A stretch of 64,000 nt of DNA, taken from positions 301,880 to 365,879 of the forward strand of contig JXTC01000019.1 in assembly GCA_002914845.1 (NCBI GenBank). The letters are read 5' to 3'. The notes beneath the pieces were generated by a model that was not told where the DNA came from, made no database searches, and was given only the letters and a program-made list of their open reading frames with translations. Numbering within the stretch: the first letter of the stretch is position 1; the number at the start of each line of letters is the position of its first letter. The translations under genes and the position numbers were made by a program. Below, piece by piece: positions 12,248-23,364 of the stretch. This DNA is from Trema orientale. Lineage: Eukaryota > Streptophyta > Magnoliopsida > Rosales > Cannabaceae.

Positions 12248-12580
12248 AAAAACAAATTGAAAAATCCCGGACTTTGAAAATTGTTTGAAAAATCACAGGT
12301 TTTAATTAAAAAATACAAATTTTAAAAGTACTTAAAAAAATACTATTTTTTATTAATTGATGAGATATTTGAGATAACCGGTCAAGTTATCTACTTCAAG
12401 TAATACTCCAAGTAACCTGAATAGTTACCTAATTAGATTAGTTATTCTAAGTAACCTAACTAGTTACTTCGAATACTATTGAAAAATACCAATTTTGAAG
12501 AAAAAATAATATTTTCCAAAAGAACTTACAAAAATCGATATTTTTCTAAATCAATCCGGGATTTTTTTTCAATTTTTGGT
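12248..12580. mobile_element. MITE-like unit with AAATTGAAAAATCCCGGA inverted ends
   Basis: The left end has CAAATTGAAAAATCCCGGA. The right end has TCCGGGATTTTTTTTCAATT, its near reverse complement. The interior has repeated AAGTAACCT / GTTACTT motifs. A related diverged copy lies at about 24225-24570. No convincing target duplication was found, so the superfamily is open. Confidence 0.6.
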
Positions 12581-14613
12581 ACTTTGGATTTGAAATTTTG
12601 TAAGAAACCTATATTTTCTTCTTTCTTTCACTAAGTACTCATGTCACAATATGACATGATCAATGACGAAAATTAATTACAGAAATGTAATGCCGTTAAA
12701 GATGTATAAACTATGACATTCCTAAAAGATTGTTATATTTCTTTAATGACGAATTTGCTATGTATGTCTGGTCAAATTGAAAAAAAAAAAAAAGAAAAAC
12801 ACTAAAAATATAAATTAAAAAATAATAATAATAGACAAGTACCACTTGACCGAAGAATCACAGGACATTAGACATAGAATCAATTATGTCATTTTCAATG
12901 TATTCTTTGAAAATATTGTCATTGCATTATACGTAATATATTCCTCCAACTTATTGTGATCGCAGTGTATAATAAGTTATATTATACACGCTTACTTACG
13001 TTTCATAATATTATTGAGTTAAGATATTAGCTAAAATATAATTGTGTTTAAAATAAAAAAAAAATTTAAAAAAAAAGTAGTTGTGATTTGTATAGTTTGT
13101 TAGTTTATCAAATAGTTATGATGATTACTTTTGAATCGACAAATTCGAATTTTAATAGGCATAAAATGCTTTGTAAATAACTGTCTTAGTACATACCTGC
13201 TATCTTCATAGAACAGATATCAAATATATTTCCAACAACTTATTTAATTACATTAAAACATGTATCAAATATCTTCCCATCCTAAGAAGTTGTAACTGTA
13301 TGTTTCCAGTCCTAGTCGTACCGGCAAGATTTCTTCGTTAAGAGTCTCTTGGTACGTACATTTTGAAATAAATAATTTAGTATAATAAAGTCGTTTTACA
13401 CCATATTATTGAATTAACACACCAATTATAGTTTTCAGAACACTTTATACTACTATGTATCAAATCGATGCAATAATTGTTATTGAAACACTCAATTGCT
13501 TATATTACATTGCTCGAATATTGCCTTTTCATTGTTAATATTGTATAATAATACCAGTATGTGACACGCTAAAGGTGAAGGATTTTTCTTTCTTTTAACC
13601 TTTTTCTTTTATTTTTCTTTTTTAATTGTTAGGTGATCGATAATCATTTAAAGGGAAAAAAAAAATCAACTTCTTTTTTTTTGGTTTTGTTTTAATGAGG
13701 AAAAAAAATCAAGTTATAACTTAGGAAATTCTCTTAGAGCAGCAACAGCAATAATAACCCAACTTTTACCTTTAAAATTAGTTAAAACGTTAATGTACAG
13801 CAATATAAAAGAGAAAGAAACCCATCAAACCAGTAGTGGGTCCAACTCCAAAGTAATTTACCAATTTATTACTCTGAAGAGAAGGAAGTCTTTCATTTGG
13901 TTATGCTGCTGGCAAAACATACAAACTCTAACCGAAAAAAAGGAAAAAAAAAAAAAAAGAAACATCCAAATAAAGCCAAATATGTATATATAACTGAAAC
14001 AAATAATGAAAAAATCCGGTTTTAATCCAAAAATTGGAACTTTCCTAATTGTGAAAAGAAAAACATTAAAAAGTCATAATACACATGACAAGTATCTTGA
14101 ATCTTACAACTAATAACGACTTGGCCAGCCATTTATACAGATATAGAGAGATAATAAACAACCTTGATGAGCAAAGGTTTCCCAAATTATAAGCAATGAT
14201 TCATGTGCGTGATCTGGAGAAATCAGATCTTTTTGCAATACTTATAATTTCTGTAATTAAAAAACTTATTATTTTATTAGATTACTATTCATACTCAAAT
14301 ACTAACCATCTAATGCTATTGGCCAAAACTTGATACAAATCTATTAATCGAATTTGAAGCGACCTTAACAATAGAATCTGACCACTGATTTCCCCCCTCC
14401 CTTCCCCTCCTTTTTTCCAAAGGAATTGGATGAAGACTTCTAATTATAATAAAAATGATTATTATAGATTTGACAATTAGAAATTAATAAATGTTCATTC
14501 AACTTACGTATAAGTTTGAATTTCTTTTAGAACATGGTATGCATAACCAAAATCGATTATTCAAGTCCCAACAATAAAATCAATATAAAACATGCTTTTT
14601 TTTTTATTATACC

Positions 14614-15327
14614 TAGGGGTGTTCAAAAAAACCGCCAAACCGTGGAAATCGCCCAATCCAATTCAAACCGCCCAATCCGTGCGGTTTTTTTTTTTAAATG
14701 GCCGGTTACTATTAGAAAATATAAAAACCGACTTGACCGGTTTGGTTTTCGGTTTTAGAAAAATTCGGTCGGATTCAAACCGAACCGGCCAATAAGTTTG
14801 TATATGTATTTTTTTTTTAAAATGTATATTAATAGTTAAAAATTTAAGCTTATTCATTCTAATTGAGTAATGATTTCTCTTAGCTTATTTAGGACTATGT
14901 TACTTAAGACTCTTATGATATTTTAGACTTTAAGTCTTGTTGTTGTGATATGTTTAAGATTAAAGACTTTAAGTTTACTATTCAATTTTGATTAAGTTGT
15001 AAGTTGTAACTAAAATTTAAGTTTACTATGACTTTCGATTTGGTTATAGCTTTTAACTATGTTATAGTTTCGTTTTATATTTGGACTTTATATTTTAGAT
15101 GAAATATGATTTTGATATGAGCTTAGTTGATATTATATTAATTCAAATTTTGTAAGTTTTCAAACCGCAGAAACCGCCCATACCGGCAGCAAAAATATAG
15201 GTGCGGTTTGGCCGGTTTGAATCCACAAACTCAAACCGCACGGATTGGTAAATCGGCTAAACCGCACATTCGGATTGGTTTCTGGATTGACGATTTAGAC
15301 CGTCCAAACCGGCCATGAACACTCCTA
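14614..15327. mobile_element. hAT-type MITE (714 bp)
   Basis: It begins TAGGGGTGTTCA and ends TGAACACTCCTA, inverted ends typical of hAT MITEs, flanked by a perfect 8-bp duplication ATTATACC (14606-14613, 15328-15335). Subterminal regions are rich in CCGGTTTG / CAAACCGG motifs in both orientations. There is no coding capacity; short open frames here are incidental. Confidence 0.92.
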
Positions 15328-15335
15328 ATTATACC

Positions 15336-16900
15336 TAAAAGTTGTTACCAATATTTTTCAAAAACCTAGTGAACAAAAATAAAATCTCCCTTTGTCTTAT
15401 AATACACTAAACAATTCAGATATAAGCATATGACATATGATATACCCATATAGCTTTACTTATGTGCCTCTCTGCACATGCATATATAGTTACATACATG
15501 ATACAGATAGAATGTATATGTATATACCCAATGAGTGTATATGTATATGTACGTACACAATGTTATTGAGAACTCCAAGAATTAAACTTGAAAAGAAAAA
15601 GAAAGAGAATTTAATATAAAACGAAAAATCCAAGAAAGTTCTAAGAAGAGGGAAGGGACCTTCAATGTACCAAAATAGAGTGAGATAAGGGGATGGATTA
15701 AATCATGCTCCCATGATCTGCCAGCCAATCTAACCATAAATAGCTAGCTCAAGTTTTTATAGTAAAAATTTAAAAATTAAAACCATAACCCGAAAAAAAA
15801 AAAAAAAAGAAACCCTTGGGTCCTACCACCGCCATTTTTGCTTAACTGGCATACTGCTATTGGTACAAAGAAAAAAAATAAAAAAAAGGTCAGTAAAAAA
15901 AAATTGAAAAAGAAAACAATAACGGAAACAAGAGGACAACCGACAGTCAAATTAAAGGAGCACCGCCCAATCACCATTAAAAAAATTAATAATCAATTTT
16001 CAGTGTTTTTTTTTTAAATATAAAAAATTAAAAATAAACAAAAAAGACCAAGAGCCGAGTCCACCGGTTACGCGGGTTTTATCCGTTTCTCCAAATTTAG
16101 TCATTTTTGTCAAATCCTCTTTAAAGCTTCTTTGCCCAGTCGCGACCGGTTCTCCCGGTAGAGGGTGACTCTTATCAAACTATTATATTTGTATCCCAAT
16201 TTTCTGGTCCATTTTCTTCTAGAAGATTGGCGAAGAAACTCTTGTGAGTGTGTACTAGTTGGAGTGAGTAGCAATATATAGTAAATCAAACCCAGATTTC
16301 TCCTTTCACAAACAACCAATTGGGTATCGATATTCGGCAACTTCCCCATGTTCTTGTCAATATCAAATTGCCACTTGGAATCTCAATTATTCAATTTCAA
16401 ATCAATCCTCTCACTGTCTCACGTTGCTTACAAAATAATGTAAGTTTTTGCACTACAACTTAAAAACCAAAATCATTCTATATATTTTTTTTTAAAAAGA
16501 AAAGATTATTAACATTCCTATAAGTTTCCTAAAAAAGCACTGAAGTTCATGCATGGACCCACTCATCCTCCTAATTTTAAAAGTTAAAACTTCTATTTTT
16601 CCCACAAAGGAAAAAAGAAAAAAAAAAAAAGAAAGAAAAAAAGCAAACTAAGGAAGGGAAAAAAACACCTTATATGATTTTGTCTATCCCATCGTGTTAA
16701 TTTAACCTTTATTATTTTGGTCCCATTAATAAACTTTAATTACTTTCTCAAAGGAAAGATTTGTGATATTTTGGTCCCTTAAAAAGCTCTATTTATTTCC
16801 TTAAGGGATATTTAAGTGAAATTACTATTTTCTCCCTCGCTTTAACATTTTTTTGTTTTTTTGTTTTTTTTTGTTTCTCTCTCCTCCAAACTGACCGTCC
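15336..16900. other. Intergenic DNA upstream of GAE1
   Basis: AT-rich spacer with poly-A runs and no gene-like frame. A G/C-rich patch near 16050-16090 (CCACCGGTTACGCGGG) stands out from the background but matches nothing I can name. The proximal GAE1 promoter begins near 16900. Confidence 0.5.
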
Positions 16901-16904
16901 TTTA

Positions 16905-16918
16905 ACGCGTTCACGCGT
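16905..16918 (+). promoter_or_regulatory. Paired ACGCGT motifs upstream of GAE1
   Basis: Two ACGCGT hexamers (16905-16910 and 16913-16918) lie 3 bp-spaced (2 intervening bases), about 30 bp before the TATA-like box. The core CGCGT matches the consensus bound by plant CAMTA calcium/calmodulin-regulated factors. CpG-rich motifs are rare in this AT-rich surrounding. Function is inferred only. Confidence 0.4.
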
Positions 16919-16947
16919 CTAGTTTGTCGCTTCCATGTGGGTGACCA

Positions 16948-16957
16948 ATATATATAA
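16948..16957 (+). promoter_or_regulatory. Probable TATA box of GAE1
   Basis: ATATATATAA lies about 240 bp before the GAE1 start codon, followed by pyrimidine-rich sequence (CCTCACCTCTCTCT) that would suit a plant transcription start near 16980. This leaves a 5' UTR of about 200 bp. Choice of box rests on position and sequence. Confidence 0.5.
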
Positions 16958-17196
16958 CCTTCCCTCACCTCTCTCTAATGGCAGGTGCAGAAAATTTTTT
17001 GATCACACCTCTAAAAATTGTTTTCTCTGCATCTGTACCCTTCTTTTTTAAACCCAAAAAAAAAAAAAAAAAAAACCAAAAACAATAAATTGAAGAACAA
17101 GCACAAGATTTGAGTTTCCATTTCTCTCGATATTCATTTTTGTAAGAGTCGCCCCAGAAGAATTCATATTATCATTTTCATCCCCAAAAAGAAGAA

Positions 17197-18498
17197 ATGC
17201 CGTCGTTAGAAGACGAGCTCTTCCCATCGACGCCGGGGAAGTTCAAGATCGACCGGGCCCACCACACGATGAACCGCCAGTTCCACCGCTGCTTCGCCTC
17301 GACGAGCACCATGTTCCTCTGGGCCCTCTTCCTGATCGCCCTGACGGCGTCGTACCTGAGCTTCCAGAGCTTCGTCGACTCCGGTAGCCGGTACTTCTCC
17401 GCCTCGTGGGGCGGGATCCAGTGGGAGAAGCAGGTGCGCAACTCGGCCCAGATCCACCGCTCGGGGGGCATGTCCGTGCTGGTGACCGGCGCGGCCGGTT
17501 TCGTCGGGACCCACGTGTCGCTCGCCCTGAAGAAGCGCGGGGACGGCGTCGTCGGGCTCGACAACTTCAACAGCTACTACGACCCGTCGCTGAAGAAGGC
17601 CAGGAAGTCCATGCTAAACGGCCACGGAATCTTCGTCGTCGAGGGGGACGTGAACGACGGCCGCCTCCTCGACAAGCTCTTCGACGTCGTCGCGTTCACG
17701 CACGTGATGCACCTCGCCGCCCAGGCCGGGGTCCGCTACGCCATGGAGAACCCGGGTTCGTACGTCCACAGCAACATCGCCGGGCTCGTCACGCTCCTCG
17801 AGGCCTGCAAGTCGGCCAACCCCCAGCCGTCGATCGTCTGGGCCTCGTCCAGCTCGGTGTACGGGCTGAACGACAAGGTGCCCTTCTCCGAGTCGGACCG
17901 TACGGACCGGCCGGCGAGCCTGTACGCGGCGACGAAGAAGGCCGGGGAGGAGATCACGCACACGTACAACCACATTTACGGGCTGTCCATCACCGGGCTG
18001 AGGTTCTTCACGGTGTACGGGCCGTGGGGCCGACCCGACATGGCCTACTTCTCCTTCACCCGGAACATCCTCCAGGGGAAGCCCATCACGGTCTACCGGG
18101 GCAAGAACCGGGTCGACTTGGCCCGGGACTTCACCTACATTGACGACATCGTGAAGGGGTGCCTCGGGTCGCTGGACACGTCCGGGAAGAGTACCGGGTC
18201 GGGCGGGAAGAAGAAGGGGCCAGCGCCGTACCGGATCTTTAACTTGGGGAACACGTCGCCTGTGACCGTACCGACGCTTGTGGATATTCTTGAGCGGCAT
18301 TTGAAGGTTAAGGCGAAGAGGAATATTGTGGACATGCCTGGAAACGGCGACGTTCCGTTCACGCATGCGAATATAAGCTTGGCCCGAAGAGAATTCGGGT
18401 ACAAACCCACAACCGATTTGCAAACCGGGTTGAAGAAGTTTGTTAGGTGGTACCTTTCTTACTACGGCTATAATCGCGGCAGTAAGCCTGTAAATTAA
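17197..18498 (+). CDS. GAE1: UDP-glucuronate 4-epimerase, GAE1 type
   Basis: Single-exon, 433-aa type II Golgi membrane protein that interconverts UDP-glucuronate and UDP-galacturonate, the sugar donor for pectin. A short N-terminal cytosolic tail starting MPSLEDELFPSTPGKFKIDR, as in GAE1-group proteins, is followed by a membrane anchor at about 38-59. The NAD-binding GxxGxxG motif is at G98-G101-G104, the serine cluster at 217-220 precedes SVYG, and the catalytic pair Y243/K247 sits in YAATK. Length and lack of introns are normal for the family. The first ATG after the purine-rich leader begins the conserved N terminus. The gene is strikingly GC-rich, especially at third positions, up to about 18250, then becomes AT-richer towards its end. 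Open frames on other frames and the opposite strand are by-products of that bias. Nearest gene is about 9.8 kb downstream. Confidence 0.97.
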   Translation: MPSLEDELFPSTPGKFKIDRAHHTMNRQFHRCFASTSTMFLWALFLIALTASYLSFQSFVDSGSRYFSASWGGIQWEKQVRNSAQIHRSGGMSVLVTGAAGFVGTHVSLALKKRGDGVVGLDNFNSYYDPSLKKARKSMLNGHGIFVVEGDVNDGRLLDKLFDVVAFTHVMHLAAQAGVRYAMENPGSYVHSNIAGLVTLLEACKSANPQPSIVWASSSSVYGLNDKVPFSESDRTDRPASLYAATKKAGEEITHTYNHIYGLSITGLRFFTVYGPWGRPDMAYFSFTRNILQGKPITVYRGKNRVDLARDFTYIDDIVKGCLGSLDTSGKSTGSGGKKKGPAPYRIFNLGNTSPVTVPTLVDILERHLKVKAKRNIVDMPGNGDVPFTHANISLARREFGYKPTTDLQTGLKKFVRWYLSYYGYNRGSKPVN

Positions 18499-19542
18499 TA
18501 TTTCTTTTCTTTTCTTTTTTGTTTTTTTTTTTTTTTTTTAATTTTGTAGGGATTTCTTTCCCATTGAAAAGGAAAAAAAGAATTGGGAAATGAAATACCT
18601 GGTAAGAAGTTTCATTTTTTTAAAAAAAGGAAAAAAAAAAAAAGAGATACATTCTTTTTTGTTAATTTATATTTTTACTTTACTTTTTGTTATTTCTTAT
18701 ATTCCATAATTTGTGTAAAGGAATATTTTTAAGTTTAATGTTTTACTTTTCTTAATGGAGCCAAAGCCAATCCTCGTAATTATTTTCATGGGTTTTTCTT
18801 TTTTTAATTTCTATTTTCCGTAGAAGTGTGAGTGAGTAGCAAAATAATCCCGGAAAATGTTTTTCCAATTTGGCACATTTTAGAGTGTGTATGTATTATG
18901 TAAATTGTAATGTAAGTGGTAGTACAAAACTTTGGGAGCTTTTTTTTGACAATGAAGATATTACAGCACGACACATTGTTGTCCCCAAAAATATTTATTG
19001 ATACGAGACAGCTAAGAGGGATAGGGACACAGCTTTGGTACAGCCGTGACATACGGTTGTAGCGGGGCCCACTATCTCTTTTGTCTAGCTAAATGTGAAA
19101 ATCGTACGACAGCCGTCCGATTGGACTAAGAACTCATAAGTGGGGTCATATCTGACCATCCGATTATTTATTTTGCCAGCTACGAAAAGTCCTTACACGT
19201 CGTCAACTGTAGCATTTAGAAATTTATGTATTTAGCCCGAAGCCATATAAGTGGTTTTTGGCTTGGCTTGCCGACAGTGACGTGTAAAGGCAGGTTTTTT
19301 AAGTGGGCTAATGTGTTTTAGGTGTGGCTTGTATAAATGGGCCTGGGCTTTTTCTCGTGGGCCCCTGTTCCACTGTCTCCGTCAATTGGAATCTTTTTCT
19401 AAGATGGATAGATATCCACGTTTGCTTGTCTTCGCTTTTGGGTGTCCCTATCTGCAATTATTAATCCCCCAAGTTATTCCAGGCCAACCATGAGTAATTA
19501 CGGCTCCTTCCTTGGATTTTATATTTGATAAATGAATACAGA
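18499..19542. other. GAE1 3' region and intergenic DNA
   Basis: T-rich 3' flank of GAE1 (18500-18770) with no single clear polyadenylation signal. The rest, to the MITE at 19552, has no gene-like frame. A region of mixed composition near 19050-19500 matches nothing recognised. Confidence 0.5.
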
Positions 19543-19551
19543 TTTTAAAAA

Positions 19552-19906
19552 GGAATAACTACAAAAAAATACCTTGAAATTTAGGTATTTTACAATTTAA
19601 AACCTGAAGTTTAAATTTTGCAAAATAATATCCTGAGATTAAGAATTTCTGAAAATTTATACCCTGGACATATTTTTTAACCAATTTTAAGGACGAAAAA
19701 ACAATAATATCCTCAATTAAAACTAGATTAATCCATATTATTCATCTTAATTTTGAGGATATTATTATATTTTACCAGTTAAAAATCAACACAGGGTATT
19801 AATTTTCAGAAATTCGTAATCTTAGGGTATTATTTTGCTGAATCCAAATTTCAGGGTTTAAATTGCAGAACATCCAAATATGAGGGTATTTTTTTGCAAT
19901 TATCCC
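19552..19906. mobile_element. Mutator-type MITE (355 bp), family B copy 1
   Basis: Long terminal inverted repeats: the left end reads GGAATAACTACAAAAAAATACC, and the right end is the near reverse complement of GGGATAATTGCAAAAAAATACC. A perfect 9-bp target duplication TTTTAAAAA (19543-19551, 19907-19915) points to Mutator-like transposition. The unit can fold on itself over most of its length and has no coding capacity. It belongs to the same family as 23006-23355. Confidence 0.88.
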
Positions 19907-19915
19907 TTTTAAAAA

Positions 19916-21947
19916 TATTGTTTTAAACCCCAAAAAAAAAGTAGTATTTATTTTATGTTTGACATCTCAAGTTATTTTGACGGTGGTATTGAATATCACG
20001 ATATCATCAAGCAAGGAAAATGATAATTTTCATAAGTTTAAAATGTTTGTTGAAAATCCGTACGAGTGTAATGGCACATGTTATTTTTATCACTTTGCTT
20101 AGTTAATAGAGTGAGAATTTTAATGGTTAAGGGGATAAAGTTGAAACTTATAATAATAATAGATGGACATACTGAGGCACCTTATTATTTATTTGAACAA
20201 ATTGAGGCACCTTATATAGTTAAGGCAAACAAGAAGATTATCCAAAGAATTGTTGATATAGTAGCCGTTACTTCCACCGACAGTTTGGTGGGCCTGCTTT
20301 AGGTTGGCCTAAGAAATGGATTTTGTTCCTTTTTGAGTAGTGCTCATTTTTATTTTTAATGATTATTGTATATTAGATTAAGGTCGAGAAAGTCTTGTCA
20401 CCGACAGGAATGAACAGGGGATTTTTTTAATTTGAGTTAAAGTATTTATATACATTAGTGTATTTTAGTGACTTCTTTTTATTGTTAATATATTTAAGAA
20501 AAATGCTGGCTGCTAAGCACCCATTACGGGCGAACCAATAGAATAGCCTTGATATTAATCAATGGCTTGGAAAATAGACGGTAAGGGCTGTTTAAACCAC
20601 TCAATTTCGTTATTTGTTAATAAAAGTAGTTTTAATTGAGATGTTTTCGAGATTATTAATAGTTGCTCCTTAGTTAATTATATATATATTGATCAGGCTT
20701 GTGAAGAGCGACTCGAGTGTTCGAATTTAGTCGTTGATAGACGTAGGATTTGTGAAGCTTTTTCTAATTTGTTGAAAACAGCATGCTAGATTCGATGGTT
20801 TCTAATTTTTTTATTAAGGTCAATTTTGCTGATGCTTGCTAAAATTAATGGACCTTATATTATAATCCCAAGTCTTCTAGTCCTCTCTCTCTCTCTCTTT
20901 TTTTTTTTTTTTTTTTCAGTCCATTGTTTAAATAGTTCGAATGGTGACTGGCTAAACCGAGTGAGCTGGTTAGGACAAGAAAGAAACTATATACTAGTTG
21001 AGGTATATCATGCAGTCTATGGCCTGCATGTGTTACGCAGTCTATGGCGTGTATAAGGAAACAATTATTGGTAGAATACGTGGCAAACTATAGGAGGTTT
21101 TCCCCTGTAAAATTAAATATATTTCCATTGAGAACATGTACTTGTAGCTTTCATATATCGACATCTCTTGTCCTGAGATGTCATATATACACAACAAATT
21201 AAGCGATGTAGACTTTAATAAAACAAAGTGATATAGAATTTTGTTGGTAGTTTATATTATATTATTGTAATGACTTCTATGTCTTGATTTTTTTTTGGCG
21301 GGTTGGGGGGGCTAGTAGCAGGCTCTTCTCTATCTTATCTATTGTTTAATTTGTCTATTTGATTATACTTAAGCAACACAAGGATGATTATTAGTGCCTC
21401 TTAGGACACTCAAGGCAAAGAATTGTTTAATTTGACAAGGACTGTAATTTTGGAATAAATAATGCACTTTTTTTCATTTCCATCTTTCCGTTTTTGCTAT
21501 AGCTAGCTATCTTTATTCGTAGAATATGCTTTGGCTGCAAAACTTGTCTTCATCATGGATTATTGGATGTATCATGTATAGTGCAAAAAGTTGAAGAGGG
21601 AGATTTCAATTATGAACCTTATAGTTAAGTTGGGTTTACCTAATTAGTTATTATATATATATATATATATTAATCGGTATATGGAAACTAGTAAATAACT
21701 TCAATCATATTTTCACACGCATGCATGACACGCAATAGGAATACTAATTTCAAATATATATATATATTGCGAACTTTGTAGCCAACAAATTGTGTTGTTT
21801 TCTGTTGAAACTTGAAATTTGTTTTGATTAATTAAGTCATAGGATATATGTTCTGATAAAAAATTAAAGCTGAATTTTAAGATATCATAGGGTCGGCAGC
21901 TTTCAAGTTCTAGGAATTTTTTGCAGCTAGTATGGTCCATAATCCAG

Positions 21948-22010
<63 letters not shown>

Positions 22011-22996
22011 GAGCTATACTAAAATTTGCTTGGCAATATTTATTTCTCTGATTTTGAGATTTTCTCAAACAACATTTTCAAGACATGTTCACTTTTTATT
22101 TAATTACTAAAGGAAAAATAAGAAAACCATAAAATGTTGTCAAATAAGCCCTAATGGAACAAGTAGATACTATAGGACTGTTATTTTATTATTGTCCAAC
22201 TGATCAATTTGTAAATTAATTCACTGTACAGCCAACTAATTCGTCCTTATATGTTAACTTTTTTTTTCCCATCTCTCTTTCGGAAAAATTCTTTGCTTCC
22301 CCAGTATGCTGATGCGCGTGTGGATAAGAACCATATGCCTTGCTAAATACAGTTCCTTGTTGTTTCACTACATGTTTGGAAGAAGAGAAAAAGGGAGACA
22401 TGCTTGAAAAGAAAAAGGAAAAAATGAAGGTAAGAGAGAATCTAGCTATACTACTACTCTTATATGTATGGGAATAAAGGAGAATGATCAAGGAGGCAAA
22501 AAAAAGCAGCTTTTATCCTTAGGCATGTCCACCATTTTGATTATTCGTTTAAAAAAAGTTTCAGTCAATTTTTTTTTTTTTCTAATTTGAATGAGTGTGG
22601 ATTTGAACTAAAAACTCTACACATTGAGAGGATAAGGTATAATTTCATTCAATTTTTAGATACATATAGCATATCTATGTGTAATATTTTTAAGTAGTCT
22701 TATGATCAATAATCACTAAATGGAAATTAGTGATAACGATCGAATCAGTGCCAAAAAAAAAATGTTCAGGGAATTGCTTTTTGCTATTAATCGAATTATA
22801 GTCATAAACAAAAAGTAATTGTTTTTCTTTGAATAATCTATATAATTGGGATAGGGTGGTACTTTAGTCAGAAAGTAGTCCCATTGGAGCATAAAAATTT
22901 AAAAGCTTTTCCTAAATGTCAGGAGATTAAATTGTGAAATTCCTGAAATAAAACTAGTCATACCAACACTATTTATAGTCATGTTATAATTCATAA
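19916..22996. other. Intergenic AT-rich DNA, no gene seen
   Basis: Contains only short incidental open frames, poly-T runs and a CT/AT microsatellite (21953-22010). No homology-bearing translation was found on either strand. Confidence 0.6.
21953..22010. repeat. (CT)n(AT)n compound microsatellite
   Basis: A CT run of 16 units is followed directly by an AT run of 13 units. It is intergenic and a likely polymorphic marker. Confidence 0.95.
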
Positions 22997-23005
22997 ATAA
23001 GAGTA

Positions 23006-23355
23006 GGGTTAACTGCAAAAGAATACCCTCATATTTGGTATTTCTGCAATTTAAATCCAGTTTTAGTTTTCGCAAAAGAATACACTCATATTTTGAAATT
23101 CCAAAAATTTGTACCTTCCATCTCTATTTTGCCCACTTTATATTAGTCCAAATGATATTTTTTGTAAATATTTTAACTTTTTGAAAACAAGAATAACGTA
23201 ATCTCGATTTGAATTCACAATTTTTTAGGGAATAAATTTGTTAAAATAGGAGTGGAGGATACAAATTTTTTGAATTTAAAAATGTGGAAGTATTTTTTTT
23301 TCAAGTTTAAATTACAAAAAGGCCAAACATCCGTGTATTTTTTTGTAGTCAACTC
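23006..23355. mobile_element. Mutator-type MITE (350 bp), family B copy 2
   Basis: It begins GGGTTAACTGCAAAAGAATA and its right end is the matching inverted sequence (TTTTTTTGTAGTCAACTC). A perfect 9-bp duplication ATAAGAGTA (22997-23005, 23356-23364) flanks it. Internal motifs (ACCCTCATATTTGG, CTGCAATTTAAA) are shared with the copy at 19552-19906, which makes these two insertions of one family. Confidence 0.88.
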
Positions 23356-23364
23356 ATAAGAGTA

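Larger units (their letters stand above)
9831..14605. other. Intergenic AT-rich DNA with dispersed repeats, no gene seen
   Basis: No coding sequence with recognisable homology is visible. The stretch holds an (AT)n run near 11100-11118, one diverged copy of a dispersed repeat (11551-11760) and a MITE-like inverted-repeat unit (12248-12580), both listed separately. The rest is poly-A/poly-T rich spacer. Confidence 0.6.

Noticed and set aside
17406..18143. 245-codon frame on the + strand overlapping GAE1 in another frame
   Set aside because: Arg/Pro/Gly-rich translation produced by the high GC3 of the real gene; no domain and no family match.
17614..18423. 269-codon antisense frame within GAE1
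   Set aside because: Also a by-product of GC bias; basic, valine-rich and repetitive, with no promoter or homology evidence.
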